From Quillaja saponaria (taxonomy: Eukaryota; Streptophyta; Magnoliopsida; Fabales; Quillajaceae): a DNA stretch of 64,000 nucleotides. The DNA lies in assembly GCA_029379385.1 (NCBI GenBank), contig CM055608.1, forward strand, positions 32,285,048 through 32,349,047, in the 5' to 3' direction. The notes under the pieces are model-generated. The model did not search any database and was not told where the DNA came from. It saw only the letters and a list, made by a program, of their open reading frames with translations. Below are positions 25,790 through 38,665 of the stretch, one piece after another (position 1 is the first letter of the stretch; each line of letters opens with the position of its first letter). Position numbers and translations under genes: made by a program.

Positions 25790-26506
25790 ATCAAATGGAA
25801 ACAGAGATAGGCCAAGGTGGAAAGACACACAGACATACAAACAGACAAGGGCTTTGGAATTTTGGAGGTTATTTCGTAGTCCAATACTCTTCATAAAGTT
25901 CAGTCTGCAAAAGACTTGTAGATTGTAATGTATTAAACTTACATAGATTTATTTTCCCCTTTCTCCTTCCCAATAAAAATAAATAAAAAATACTTTCAAG
26001 AAAAAGCATTTGATTGTTATGACCGTAAATTTGAAAATCTTCCAAGACATGAAATACTAAACATTAAAACTTGGCGTAAAAGCTTGCCCTATGACAACTG
26101 CCAAAGCACTCAACAGTCAAGTTCTATATTAGGCAGCTCATCTTTCACATGAATGTAATCAGTAGTATCGCTTTGCAACTCAAAATTGTATATTCACAAA
26201 GAAAAGGAAACAAGTCAACTTATATATATTTGCAGCGTCTGAAGCAAAAATAGAATCAGCTTAAAATATTATTATTATTTTTTATTTTTGCTAAGACATC
26301 AGCTTACACTATTAATTACATTCAACCGAAGATAGCGTGATATATACAGCCATGCAGAGTGATTGAGAAAGCATGGTTCTTTCCATTTACTCGTATTTAC
26401 AACTTCATTACCAAGGATATTATTGATAAAAAAAAAGGTGTTAGGAAACGTATTAATATAAACAGTAATTACCACCCAAAATGTTTGATTCAGCTACATC
26501 CTTATT
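25790..26506. other. Spacer between small ORF and ATG18a 3' end
   Basis: AT-rich sequence without a recognisable gene. The right part probably contains the ATG18a 3'-UTR, as that gene reads in from the right on the minus strand. An ATTATTATTATTTTTTATTTT tract lies at about 26270-26290. Confidence 0.5.
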
Positions 26507-29500
26507 CTAGAATGTTTCTTCTGCCTTTAGGAAATTGTAATATTCAACTTGAGTCATCTCTCCACCAGCCACTGGGTCAAACTGGCACCTGTAGAAGCTG
26601 CATATATCCAATAAAATACCGCATCAAGATTTGATCTCTAATAACTACAGACACGATATAAGCAAATAACTGGTAAACATTTGATTAGATATTTTCTTCA
26701 AACAACAATCTTAACATCTAAACCAGACACATTGTATAGCTGTATCTAAACGTTTTCCAGTATATACCATTCAAAACCCGATCAAAATAAACAGCTTCTA
26801 ATGTCAAGACACCAAAAGAATTTAAGCAAATATAATGGGCCAACAAATACATATTATCAGCTGTCAGGTGCAGCATAACATCTCCACAGAAATGGACCAA
26901 TAGTATCCCTTAGTTAGTGGTTAAAGTCATATCCGAAAGGGGCTCTAGCGAGGGTCAGGGAACAAAGACTGCTGCACGTGCGTATTGGGTTTTGACTCTA
27001 AAGTTAGCTGACTAACATCCAGGTTAAAAGGCCGAAGGTCAGCCTTCCATGCTATCCAGCATATTGTCTATCTTGATCATAAAATGATTTCCTACAGAAT
27101 TGAGACAGAGGTATGAAGCAAAGATATTGTCAATTTGTTACTGTTGCCAGGACTATCTTCTCCCAAAAGCAATAGGAAGATCTGCCTTGGCAAATTTGCA
27201 GGAAGAAGTAGAATATGTACTAGAAAACTTAGATTAATCTGGTCTTTGGCCAAGACTTGTAACACTCTGTAATCAACCAAAAAGAGTAGAAAGGACAAAC
27301 TATTCAAACAAGCTAATAGATGTGGTCCATAGTTGAGATACCTGCCATCCATTCCAAGTATTACCACTGTGTTCTTTTGGTGGCCAAAGGCAACAATGTA
27401 TTGCAAGCCTTCATGCAAGCGAAACTGAGCCACTGACCACTCTGAGCTGAAATATCTAGGCAGCACCCCTGCAAAATAACCATAATTGAGCCATTAGCAA
27501 AAAAGAATGAAGAGAGAAAACATAATTGAGCCATTAGCAAAAAAGAATGAAGAGAGAAAACATAATTGAGCCAATCAAAATCCATAGCGTTTCATCAGAT
27601 ATCAATTTCTAGATTGCCTCTATATATCTAAATACACTGTAAAAGATGCACCATAACAACACAATGCACAAACCTTTAATAAAAGAAAGAGATGAAAGGG
27701 CTGACAGACTAGAAGGATTTGACTCTGATACACTGTGTGACCTATCATGCCCTAATGATCCTGAATCAACCTTTAGGCTGAAGACATGAACAGTTCCCTT
27801 GTCGCTTGAGACAGCTAGCCACTGTGCAGTTGTAGAGAAAGCAAGGCTGTATATCTCCGCTCGCTCTGCACCTCGCCTTACCTACAGTTTTAATCAAAAT
27901 AAAAGTAGTTGTAAAGAAAAAGAAAAATTGAGATAAAACTTGGCAACATCATTATCAAGATAGTCATCAGAAACAAAGAAAAAATGTAACAAGATCACTG
28001 CAACCCAAGGGAAAAAATATTGCTACACTGAGAAAACAAGTGTAGTGAACGTCACTGACGGTAGTAAAATCTTTAAAAAGCCTTTGTTAGTCTTCTTGTT
28101 GGTCAGTACAAATTCATCTGGTTTTGCTAAATTTATGAATAGAAGACTGCAGGAAAAAGATAAAGTTCCCAAAAAGGAACAATGTGTTATTTGCCCTTGT
28201 CATTCACTAATTTTTTAGGTGAATTGTAAAAGAACAATGTTTGGTCTTACATTATTCTTTCAATTCAATTCTTTCCTTCCCAACAATCTAACAACTTGAA
28301 ACAAGTTTCTAATTGGACATTTGAGTATCTCTGAAGAGTTATATGTACTTCCCAACAATAATAAATGCCGTTGCAACTGTTTGATTAAGTTAGAGATTTT
28401 GCTTGCTGCATTAATCTCAACATCTATCAAAACTCAAAAACCAGTGGAGGAGAAAATGTGGAAGCTGGAAGCTTAACTAAAAGTTGTCTTAGTATGGCAG
28501 ATTATGACTCTTTTGCAGAAGGCAGCTAACTAGGGGTCTGCCTGGTTTTCATGAGAGAGAGCATAAGTAGAATCTACTCAGCTAATAAAGCTAGATTGTG
28601 TTATAAAAATAATGAACACTATTCCTACTTCCTACCTTATGAGGAAGATATCCATGATTGTTGATGATTAAAAACTTAGAATTCACCACACCCAATGCCT
28701 GTGTGATGTCCATTTCAATGACAAGCTGTTTAGCAGTCTGAAATTTATAGGGTAGTTTATTGGAAAATGTGGCTATTAGGCGTGGGTACAAGTGTGCAAA
28801 TGATTGACCCGAGCAACACATCGCTACCAGCAACCGAGCATGCAGGAGGATGGTGGAAATACAGGCATTAGTTACACATTATACAACTCCTAACGCTTTT
28901 CTGTCAGCTGATTAAACTTAATTTCATAGAGAGGCTACTGCCATTTAGTTTGTATTTCTTGTGTTCACCTTATATAAGTTTGCTTAGAATGAGGAAATCC
29001 CACGGTTAGTTTATTCAGATATTTTGGCCACAGAAGTTTTTCAAACGAAAATGCTTCATACACATGTTGTTCTTAGAAGTGCTTCAAACACTGATAACAA
29101 TATGAAGGACTCAAGCACACACATCCAAAGAACTTATTTATAACATATTTTAGAAAGGTAAAAGACTGAGAACAAGTTCAGTTCAGTTACCTCTTGGAGC
29201 AATGAACCATCCAGAGTATTGAAAACCCTAACCAGAGTCCCCTTACTGCTTGCAGTGGCGAGCAAGCGCCCCTCCTGCGTAAGAGTGAAGCAAGCAATCC
29301 TTGAATTATGGGCCATTATGAATTTGGTCCGCTTTGACCCGTAATGCTCAACCCTAACCTGACCCTTCTGCAAACCAGGGCAGACCAGTACCATATGCCC
29401 TGAAACGTGGGAAACCTCACAAAGCCCCTTAGGGTTCGCAATAGTCTCAATGTGATGCAACACTTTAAGATCGGCGAAATTGTAAACAAAAATCTTATGC

Positions 29501-29976
29501 AGAAGAACTACCACAATTTTGTCCCTTCTAAGCCGAACCCCTTTGACCTCGGACCGAAATGATAGCTCCCCGATGCACCGGGATTCATGATCGTCCCAAA
29601 TCATCACCTTGTTTATTGGGTACTGCGGGTCAGACCCACCACCCACAAAGGCAAGTATGTTGCACCGGAATAGCATCTGGACCAATCCAACTCCACCGCC
29701 CGGACCAAAGTCCCGCCGAAATATCTCCCGGAACGGGTCGCAATTGTGGATACGGAAACCATGATCCGTGCCCGCGGCGAAACAACCGGAGTCCTGGTTA
29801 AAGGATAGATGGAGAAGAGAAGGACTTGGGGTCGAATCCGGGTCTGGAGGACTGAAATTTTGGGTAGGAGGAGAAGGAGGATCGGGAGACGGAGGAGTTG
29901 GTTCATGGGGTTCGGACAAGTTGGTACCGGAGTAGGAATCTTGAGATTCGGACGGCGTTTGGGGTGGGTGTGCCAT
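26507..29976 (-). CDS. ATG18A: Autophagy-related WD40 protein ATG18a (PROPPIN)
   Basis: A seven-bladed WD40 beta-propeller that binds PI3P and PI(3,5)P2 and is needed for autophagosome formation. The exons are 29191-29976, 27674-27881, 27342-27468 and 26507-26597, encoding 403 residues, all GT-AG and in phase. The N-terminus is Pro/Ser-rich; the propeller begins [18 protein letters not shown] and continues [43 protein letters not shown] and [17 protein letters not shown]. The phosphoinositide-binding motif at the exon 1/2 junction is VRRG, the form I recall for ATG18a in place of the FRRG or LRRG of other PROPPINs. The next blades read [30 protein letters not shown] and VVILGMDG. The last short exon ([21 protein letters not shown]) completes blade 7 and ends at TAG. 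The start is the first ATG in frame; codons upstream lack another ATG. Confidence 0.94.
27481..27572. repeat. 40-bp tandem duplication in ATG18a intron 2
   Basis: A 40-base unit beginning CATAATTGAGCCATTAGC occurs at 27481-27520 and again, identical, at 27521-27560; a third copy begins at 27561 (CATAATTGAGCCA) and then diverges. It lies 13 bases upstream of exon 3 in gene orientation. Confidence 0.9.
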
Positions 29977-30991
29977 TTGGGCTTGGAGCAAGAAATAGCT
30001 TAGGGTGTTTTTAGAAGTTGGATAGTTGGTAGGTGATGAAGATGGAAGACGATGCCAGATGGCGAAGGATGAAGATTTTGAAAGTTATTCACTTCGTCGT
30101 TTACTTGGTATAAACGACATGAAGTCAGTCGACATGATTGTGTTCTATTTGGAAAGTTATTAATATGTAGTAAACATAAATTGATCGATCTTAAAAAGTA
30201 TTTATTTTTTGGATAATGAATACTGAAACCCTTCAAATTTATGAATGAATAGAGGGCCCAAATCAAGCAAGTTGTGAATGGCAAATTAATTTGAAGAATG
30301 ATAGACAATGATTGTCGAAAAAAAATATATCTATAATTAATAGAATAGCTTAAATAGTTAAACCAATCAAAACATGGAGTTATTTAATTTGATATTAATA
30401 TTTGATCAAACAGCAAGATAATCTATATAGGGTGCAGATGCGTAACACTGACACTATATTATTAATCTTATCAAAAAGTTCCTTAATCGGCACACAAATT
30501 TCTCCAATGACCTTATCTTGTGCTATGATTTGAGCACTACGAAGATGAATCACAAGCACCAAATGGTTTGTCTCAATTTTGATTAATCTTCAAGGTAAAA
30601 CCTCATTGGATAGTTACATGAAGCAATACTATTACCTACACATATTTTCCAACAGCCATCAAAGTGAGAATTGGGAAAGAGGTTTAACTAATTTATAATC
30701 TACGTGCCTATTTGTATTTGATTTTTATATTAGTTTGATTCAAGACATTAGTTTTTAGTCACGTTGAAATTAATATCATAATAATTTGGTAATATTTTTT
30801 GATTATGTGCTATTGTAAAAGTTATAACATGTAAAAATTATTTATACCATAATAATTTCTAAATGACACAGCATTACTAACTTAACGTGAACAGGTAAAT
30901 TAGAATAAAAATTGGAACATATTCATAAATACATGGATGTCTCGCATATTCAATATCTCAAAGTCCAAAGTCTAAAACATTAAAGTTAATT
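29977..30991. other. ATG18a promoter region and spacer
   Basis: ATG18a transcription starts within this region on the minus strand. No element could be assigned with confidence. The left-oriented ORF at 30000-30308 has no features of a protein. Confidence 0.5.
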
Positions 30992-31926
30992 TCAACCAAT
31001 TGCACGATTAATGGAATCAACAGCAGCTGTCTCAGCCGATGTCTCTACCTCTGCAATAGCTTCTGCCGCAGAATCAATATTACCAATCCGCCACTGAATC
31101 CAAACCAGTCTCCTCCCTCACGGCATCAAAAGCAGCTGTCTCTTCCTTCACCAAATCTTGCGCATCCTCCACCATATCTTTCGCATCCTCCACCAGTTCA
31201 CCAAGTAGCAAACCACCCAGCAATCCAGCACCTAATCCCAAACCCAACTTAGCTAGTCCACTACTCTTTTTAGGCTTTTGTGGTTTCGTTACCGGGCGGG
31301 TATTCGTACCCATAACCTGCTTGTGGCGGATTTTGAGGGTACCCATAGCCATAACCTGCTTCTGGCGGTGGCGGATGTCCACGAGGAGGCGGAGGTTGAT
31401 AACCAACTGAAGGAGGCGGGTAAGCATATGCACCCGGAGGCGGGTAACAACCTGGTGGAGGATATCCAGGAGTAGAACCCGGGTGCCCAGCCATCACCCG
31501 CTCCGTCTTAGTCTCCGGCAACGGTGCCGTGAATTTCTCCCCAAACTTATAAGAAAGATCAAGCGAACCTGGGGCCTTCCCTGATGGCAATCTGACGCTA
31601 TAACTAACACGTATCTCAGAATCGCTAAAACTCTCCAGCAATTCTTTGACCGGCAGATGAACTTCTCCGATATCTTTATCACGGAGACTCCTATCCGATA
31701 TGAGCTTAATCTCGAGGAAAAGACGGTTTTGCTTAGCGGAAGCTTCTTCGATTGTAAATTTCATGGTGTAATTCCAATTGGGTTGCGTACCACCATCTTT
31801 GTCAACAGGCGTTTTCTGCTTCAAGCCATGCAAATCGCCGGCGATCTTAACGACGGCATAGACGTCCATCGTGGACAACCTATTCATATAAGTGTAAGTT
31901 CCAAATGCCTGCACTCCACGATTCAT
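30992..31926 (-). pseudogene. Decayed C2-domain SRC2-like gene
   Basis: SRC2-type proteins have an N-terminal C2 domain, a Pro/Gly/Tyr-rich middle and a Gly-rich hydrophobic tail. The remaining ORF (31270-31926, 218 residues) contains the C2 core (MDVYAVVKIAG, GTQPNWNYTMKFTIEE, DKDIGEVHLPVKELLESF) and YPPPG repeats. Four signs of decay are visible. In another frame GTG at 31919-31917 is followed by codons for ECRHLELTLI, the usual C2 start, so the start ATG appears changed to GTG. That frame hits TGA straight after LTLI, and the next C2 strand is missing. Near 31291-31296 a one-base shift moves the tail (KPQKPKKSSGLAKLGLGLG) into another frame. After VADW and its stop, a third frame continues to 30992 with a related tail (AETAAVDSINRAIG). 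Sequencing errors could explain one shift, less easily all of them. A truncated product from 31926 is possible. Confidence 0.7.
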
Positions 31927-32803
31927 AATCAAATTGGGATTTGGGGAATTGTTTTCTCTATAGAACAACAGAGAATTGACTGATAGTTTGAACACACACG
32001 ACACAGAAGGATATGTGATGTAATATGTGTGAGACAGAAATGGTTTCTTCTTTCCTTTCTCTCTCTCACACACAAAACACAAAACACAAACACAATGTGT
32101 TGTGCACATAACAGAGTATATACCATAGATACGATACATATGTATATAATGGTAACGGTGGTGTTTAATGGTGTTTGGGAGAAAGGAGATAACCTACTAA
32201 ATATTTAGTGGCAGGGAAAAAGTGGTTACTTCTTCGAATAGTATATCAACTATTTCTCAAATATATTTATCCAAAAACATAAAAAGGGTGGAATCTATGA
32301 CTATTTGTAAGTTTGTATATAAATCTAACTAAAACATTTTAGATATGATGATTATATTATTTGATGTTGCCATGTGAATGTCATGTAAATCCTATTGTTT
32401 CACTCGTTATTACAGGGGAAAATTGACGATTTTTTCAACTTTTTTTTTTTCCAAATCTTACATTCATTCCAATTAAGCATGCAATGTTTTACCGTTCAAG
32501 TACAAGCTGAGTACAGAAACAGGCCACGGCCATGGAGATAAAATAAATTATACTAGAAAACCACAACTATAGTAATTGAATCCAAGAGGCTACCTCGGCT
32601 CACAGGTAATGTAAACAAGATGGCACTATCATTTCATGACTACAATTACATATTTGCTCATGAGCCCAAAACCTTTAAAAATTGGCCACGAATTGACCCC
32701 GAGTCCATTTCCTCCTCCACCAATGCCTGCATTTCAGCAGTCAAGCCATGTGCTATCCACATTTGCTTTTGCTTGCCTAGAAAACGTGTTTTGCCCATCT
32801 TCG
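31927..32803. other. Spacer between SRC2-like relic and PWWP gene
   Basis: The part next to 31927 was probably the leader of the SRC2-like gene, with a CT/CA-rich tract at about 32060-32100. The right part is likely the 3'-UTR of the PWWP gene. The ORF at 32620-32937 (plus) overlaps that gene antisense and has no support. Confidence 0.5.
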
Positions 32804-35800
32804 TTAAAGTGGATGGTAAGGCACATAGCCTATTAAACCAGTCAAGTTGGTCACAACGTCATTGCATCTTGTCAAAAGGCTTATCATCTGCTGTGATATA
32901 TCAACTGTGGTTGCTGGAGCTGATTGATTTGTGGTGACTACAAAATTGGGGATGTTTCTGGGTGCCTTTTCAAAATTATGCAGGTCATTTTGTGGAGCTT
33001 TTGCAAACTGTGGAGGAAGAGGAAGAATTGGGGACTGTGGATGAGAAATGAACTTTTGAAACTTCTTACTATTATAATCCATGGCAACAGAAGAAGTTGC
33101 ACCACCATCTGCAAAATTAGCATTCTTGAAGGTGTTTCTATTACCAACCATCAATTGCTCCCCCCTATTACTTTCTTCCCCACCCAACATGAATTTTACA
33201 CGTGGGGTCATCCCTTTACTACTACCATTACCAGTTACCTGGCCTGACTCATCACATGATGATTTCTTCAGACAGGATTTGAGTTGGACCATTGTCTGAG
33301 ATTGCCGGGCTATTGATGATGTTGATTGCTGTACCACTGGGGACTCCCTAACCCGTGCAGTTTCAATTGTATCATCATCTCCTCGTGCCTTGACAGCTTC
33401 AGAAGCTTCCGCTGCAGGATCCCCTACGTCTCTAAGGTAGCATCTCACATTCACGTTGCCAAATAAGGAATTACTTCCCACAGCATATTTGTATGCTGCC
33501 TGCGCATCAAGCTTATGCAGGAAGAGTACACGACATGTAAAGGACTTCCAAAATACACGAAGACCAGACTGGTCTATTGGACCAAAACGAGCAAACCTTG
33601 CCTTCAGCTCTGCAAGAGATGGAAGTGATGTTTGAGGAGGAAACTTGATCACCAGCAAGGTAGGGTCAACTGTTTTAGCTGGAGGGAACACTTTCTTGAC
33701 AGAATCTGTTTTCACAGGCTTCGTTGCAGCTTTTCCCTCTCCTCGAGGAGCTTCAGAAGTTTTTAGACTAGCTGCCTTCTTTTGTCCCGCAAGTGTTTTC
33801 AAATCTTTGATCTTGTTCAACCTCTTGGCAGCAATTTCTTCTTGGCGATCAGATGGGGCTCTTTTCCTTCCAGCCTTTGTTGGATCATCAGGTCTAACCA
33901 GCTGTTTTACAGGTTTGCCAGGTGGCAAAACTCTCACATGCTCATCATGACCGTCAGCTAACTTAACACCAGAAGGAGATTTAGTAACCCAAAGTTCAGG
34001 GGATTCATTTTCCATTAGTGGTGACAAAACCAGACTTTTCTGATAAACAAGGGACCTAAAACGTGAAAAGAAGTGCCACACGATTGCAGGCACATTTCTC
34101 TCAACACCGTGAAAAGGATCGAGAGCAAGGGCTTGTAGATCATTTAACAGTTGTGCTAATTCAACTTCAACATTTTCAATCCCATCCATTGGCAATGAGA
34201 TATTCTCTCTAGCAGCCAAACCATTTTGAGCAGAATGTACATTTGATTTTCCAAATGAGGATCCAACTTTTCCGGGGGCAAAAGGCTTCCGAATCTGATC
34301 AAAGTTAGTTTCTGAAATGAGCTCTTTCTTCTTCTTCTTCTTCTTCTTCTTCTTCTTTCTCTCCTCTATAATGCAACTTTCAGAGTTCAAGTCACCTACA
34401 GGTCGTTTATGAGATTTTACTTTCTTCACTGCACCATCAGAAGTCACTTCAATTGGTGAAGGGTCCTTAACTTGATGAAGGTCAATGCCTCCTCCAACTC
34501 TAGACGAGAAGCCTGGGTCATGTTTCTGGAAATCATAGTGTGGTTTAGGCATTTTTGCGTTCCCGTCATTTTTAACATAAACAGAATCTTCACCCTCCAG
34601 CTGAAATGAACGAGAATGATCATGTGATTTAGACACTTTTTCACTCTCTTCATATTTAACATCGACTGAAGTTTCACCCTCCAGCTGAAAAGACTGAGAT
34701 TTATTATCAATTTCACATGGAGATACCCTGTCCTTGGACACATCAGTCCGAACAGTGTTCATAGTGCTCAAAACATTATCTGATCCATATGTCTCCACCG
34801 TTTTTTGCAACGAACCCTTTCCCTTATCAAGTAAAGGCTTTGTATCCACAGCAATGCCATAGGACTCAAGGGTGCTTCCTTTGGGAGGAACCTGATCAGT
34901 TATAGCTTCTTTGTCTGGCACATTTAATGTTGAAGCTGCACCATCCTTTCTGATGAACCCTGTCTCTTCATCTTTTGATGGAATATAATGTGCCATGGAG
35001 ATAGTTGGGCCCCTCTTCTGAAGTACATAATCCCCAACAGCATCAGATGATTCCTCCATATTAGGTAATGGGGCTGAGGAACTTCCCAGCTCTTGGTTGG
35101 TGCGTAAGCTTTTAGAGATACTAGGTCCATCTCTCCGCTTGAGAAGATATCTATCTTTCTTGGAATTTTCCTTGCCTTTCATAGATTTTGAGGGATTCTT
35201 CCCACCACGCAATGCTTCAGCGATCACTAGCGGACCACTCAAAGGAGCTGGAGAAGACATCAACACCATCAGAAAAGAAACAAGATAGCATTAACATATG
35301 AAGAAAATTTGATTCGTGTGATAGAGAGCAATGGACCTGATATATGTTCTGCACAAAAATATATCATTAGACAGATGAGGTTAAACCTTAGAAGTGTACC
35401 TCTTACACAATCAAACTGATGCACTTCAACTATGAAAGTGCGATGGTTATTCTACTGTAGAGTGAATTAAGAAATTTATCTCCTGTGCAAATTTACCACG
35501 AGGATAAAGGCAGATAATGCAAATATATTAAGGCTTTGATTATTAATAATATTTGCATCAGAGATACATTATAATTCTATGGGAAACTTTATCTAAGTGA
35601 ACCAATACTAAAAGTTTGCTATTGATGATGGAAGGTCATTCCTGTCATTGTGGAACAAAATAAATTGTCGTCAATCAGATTCTAACTTACTGATATCTGA
35701 AATTAAGCATATAAGCCATACATAATTACATATACAAGTCTGAGCAAGGGATCTGACAGTAATACTACAACTGCAAATAATATAAAACCATTACAATATC

Positions 35801-38665
35801 ACTGTATACCAATTAAAATTAATAATTCAAGCAAAACAAATGTGCAAAGAATCTGTACGTCATTGAATCCTTTGACAAACAATTCTCACATATGGCACAA
35901 TACACCAAACACCTTACACCATAATATGTACATAGGAGAGGGGCTTCTGCCCCAAGCACCGTGTGTTGCACAAGAACATGAGAAGAAACAAACTTGGAAT
36001 TTTGTACACTGCATTATGCAATTGAATCATATTCAGAAGTAACACTGAGATGATAAACAGAAGTTCCCGCATCAGAAAACATATTGCAGGTAATCAGACT
36101 CATTATATCATCAAGGCTCAAGCCCAATATACGTTCAACCAGAAAAAGAAGTTTAAGAAAAAAGGAAAAAGCATTGAAAATGCACAAATCTACAAGCTAT
36201 TCAATATCAGTGTTGATTGCATTATACTTCTGCCATTGGAGAGTTTTTACCTTGTAGTTGAAGGATGAAAATAATATCTAAATGCTACCAGATTTGTATT
36301 GGACTGGTTAAATTAATGTAGAGGCACTACTCAAATAATTAGCAGGTCCACCACACTTCTCACACCAAACACAATATAAACCCAGAAGGAATGCATATTA
36401 AATACCCCAAGAAAAGGCACATAGTACACGACAAAGTCTGACAATTGTCATATACATTATTTTCTAATATAGTGGCTTGCAATCATTAAGTCACACTTAT
36501 CAAAGTTTATATTACTAAACATTAATCATTTCACACATGTCATACACATAATGGTTCCCATTTTGGACATCAATGACAATATAAGCTTATGCCTGTATTA
36601 TTCAAAATTCATCAAAATTCTCATCAGACAAAAACGTACATTTAAAACTCAGGCCCGCATGCATTAGAAAATGTAAGTGAGAGCACAACTAAATAGATGG
36701 GTACTGACACAGAGAATGCAATGTTATAACCAAATTGGAAACATCATACTAAAACATCTAAACTATCATGGTGTATTAATACTTTTATTTCATTTATACT
36801 GCATTAGTCCAATGAGTGAATCCAGCCATCTTTAGCATTTTAGATTGCCTCCTGATCATAGGCAGTGAAACCATAACATTCTTGTCCTTTACCAAAACAA
36901 ATATTCATCTCCTGAAATGCATGTTTTAAATAAACAAAATATCCTACCATCTTAAAGTAATCAGCAATCATTAAGTCACACTTATCAAAGTTTATATTAC
37001 TAAACATTAATCATTTCACACATGTCATACACATAATGGTTCCCATTTTGGACATCAATGACAATATAAGCTTATGCCTGTATTATTCAAAATTCATCAA
37101 AATTCTCATCAGACAAAAACGTACATTTAAAACTCAGGCCCGCATGCATTAGAAAATGTAAGTGAGAGCACAACTAAATAGATGGGTACTGACACAGAGA
37201 ATGCAATGTTATAACCAAATTGGAAACATCATACTAAAACATCTAAACTATCATGGTGTATTAATACTTTTATTTCATTTATACTGCATTAGTCCAATGA
37301 GTGAATCCAGCCATCTTTAGCATTTTAGATTGCCTCCTGATCATAGGCAGTGAAACCATAACATTCTTGTCCTTTACCAAAACAAATATTCATCTCCTGA
37401 AATGCATGTTTTAAATAAACAAAATATCCTACCATCTTAAAGTAATCAGCATCATTATCTTCCATAATCCTTATCACTCAAACCATTTGAAAAATGCAAA
37501 TAATGATTAGCCACTGATCATAGTGTACAGTGTATAACGATAACACTGTAGACAACACTTCCCAAAACCTTTGGAAGGCATAAGAAAAAAGAAGTAAGAT
37601 GCAGTTTACAGAATCACAAAGTAAAGTAAGGAAGCGTATTTTGATTATACCTCTGGAAGGCTCCTTGACAGGCTGATCAAGAGAAGGGCGCACCGGCTGT
37701 ACTCCAAACGCCTGAGCATAAGTGTCATCATATTGCTCAAATACAGCCTTGCGATAAGCAAAAACTGTAGCCTTATTCTTAATTAAGTTAATATTTTGAT
37801 GATCTCCACCTCGAGGAGCCAACGCCAACTGCTTTATGAATGCAAGAGTTTCATTTGACTTAAAACTATTCCTTGCCTTACTTATCTGATTAGAAGAATA
37901 AACCCCTCCTGGCTCATAGTCTGGAACATCGACGGAAAAGTAACCTTCCACATTTGTCAGCCGGAAGTTTCTAGGATTCCTACATGTACAAGCCAAACCA
38001 AGACCACGTCTCCTGCTTACTTCATCAACTGCCTCTTCCACAGCTTTTACAAAGGTTCTTGAACTTATCTGACGTGATTTCTCAGCGTAATTAGAATCAA
38101 ATGGGACAAGCTCAGCTAGCTCAAACCATCCATAACTACTATCACCAAAGAAAGCAACCAACACATGACCTTCTCTCCTGGTGCGACGCACTAATGGAGA
38201 TGCAAAAGATTCATTAAATATGTGTCCTGGCCACCATGGGTGAGATTTCACCTTCCCCCAAACCATATCACCCACTTCAAACCCATAGCTCGACAATCCA
38301 GCATCTATTTCCCCATTTTTCTCAGAGGCTACATAATCATCAAACTCAGATAATAAAGAATTGTAGTGAGAAAAATTACCCTTTTCTGCTTCTGCTTGCC
38401 TAACCCTAGCCTCCTCGGTTGAGCAAAATACGACATCCTCAGATCGTCTATTTCCAGAAACTCTATTATCAACCTCATTTTCTGGATCGACTGAATCAAG
38501 CTCCAATGAAGAAATCCTAACTTCGCCATCAACTCCTAGATTCGAATAGTGCTCTTCATTGGAGCTATCGACACCGACGTCCGAAACCCTGGCATTCAAT
38601 TTAGACTCTTCTATTGTATCCGATTCCTTGTCGAACTTGTAATCGTTGTTCATCACAGATATCAT
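32804..38665 (-). CDS. PWWP-domain chromatin protein (PDP family), two exons
   Basis: PWWP domains read methylated histone tails; plant PDP proteins act with FVE/MSI-type histone-binding proteins in chromatin silencing (family knowledge). The exons are 37651-38665 and 32804-35247, encoding 1152 residues, joined at EPSR-(G)-A with matching phase. The acidic N-terminus precedes the PWWP domain at about 126-195 (YGFEVGDMVWGKVKSHPWWPGH, then VLVAFFGDSSYGWFELAELVPF). A conserved following helix region contains TFVKAVEEAVDEVSRR and CTCRNP. Exon 2 is long, Ser/Lys-rich and mostly disordered, with a run of 11 lysines from TTC repeats at about 34322-34360. Near 870-950 an RRM-like fold appears (TLLVIKFPPQTSLPSLAELKARF, then FGNVNVRCYLRD). 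The end has a conserved helix (QQMISLLTRCNDVV). A second ATG four codons downstream is an alternative start. Confidence 0.88.
34322..34360 (-). repeat. Coding TTC/GAA microsatellite (polylysine)
   Basis: About eleven TTC repeats on the plus strand encode a run of lysines in the PWWP protein. Such a run can act as a nuclear localisation signal and is likely to vary in length. Confidence 0.85.
36479..37448. repeat. Identical 485-bp tandem duplication in the PWWP gene intron
   Basis: The segment 36479-36963, beginning GCAATCATTAAGTCACAC, is repeated directly at 36964-37448. Reading both copies side by side I see no mismatch. Both lie in the 2.4-kb intron, ending about 200 bases before exon 1 in window coordinates. 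Perfect identity in non-coding DNA means a very recent duplication or an assembly error. Confidence 0.93.

Noticed and set aside
27092..27341. Readthrough ORF after ATG18a exon 3, or an alternative last exon at about 27265
   Set aside because: Its sequence lacks the conserved FYRCQFDPV end; the exon at 26507-26597 supplies it in the right phase.
29559..29906. Pro/Arg-rich ORFs overlapping ATG18a exon 1 in other frames
   Set aside because: Shadows of a GC-rich coding exon; the ATG18a frame is conserved.
31251..31320. A mini-intron joining the SRC2-like C2 part to its hydrophobic tail
   Set aside because: Available GT-AG pairs give introns of 18-45 bases, too short for plants, and do not restore the frame.
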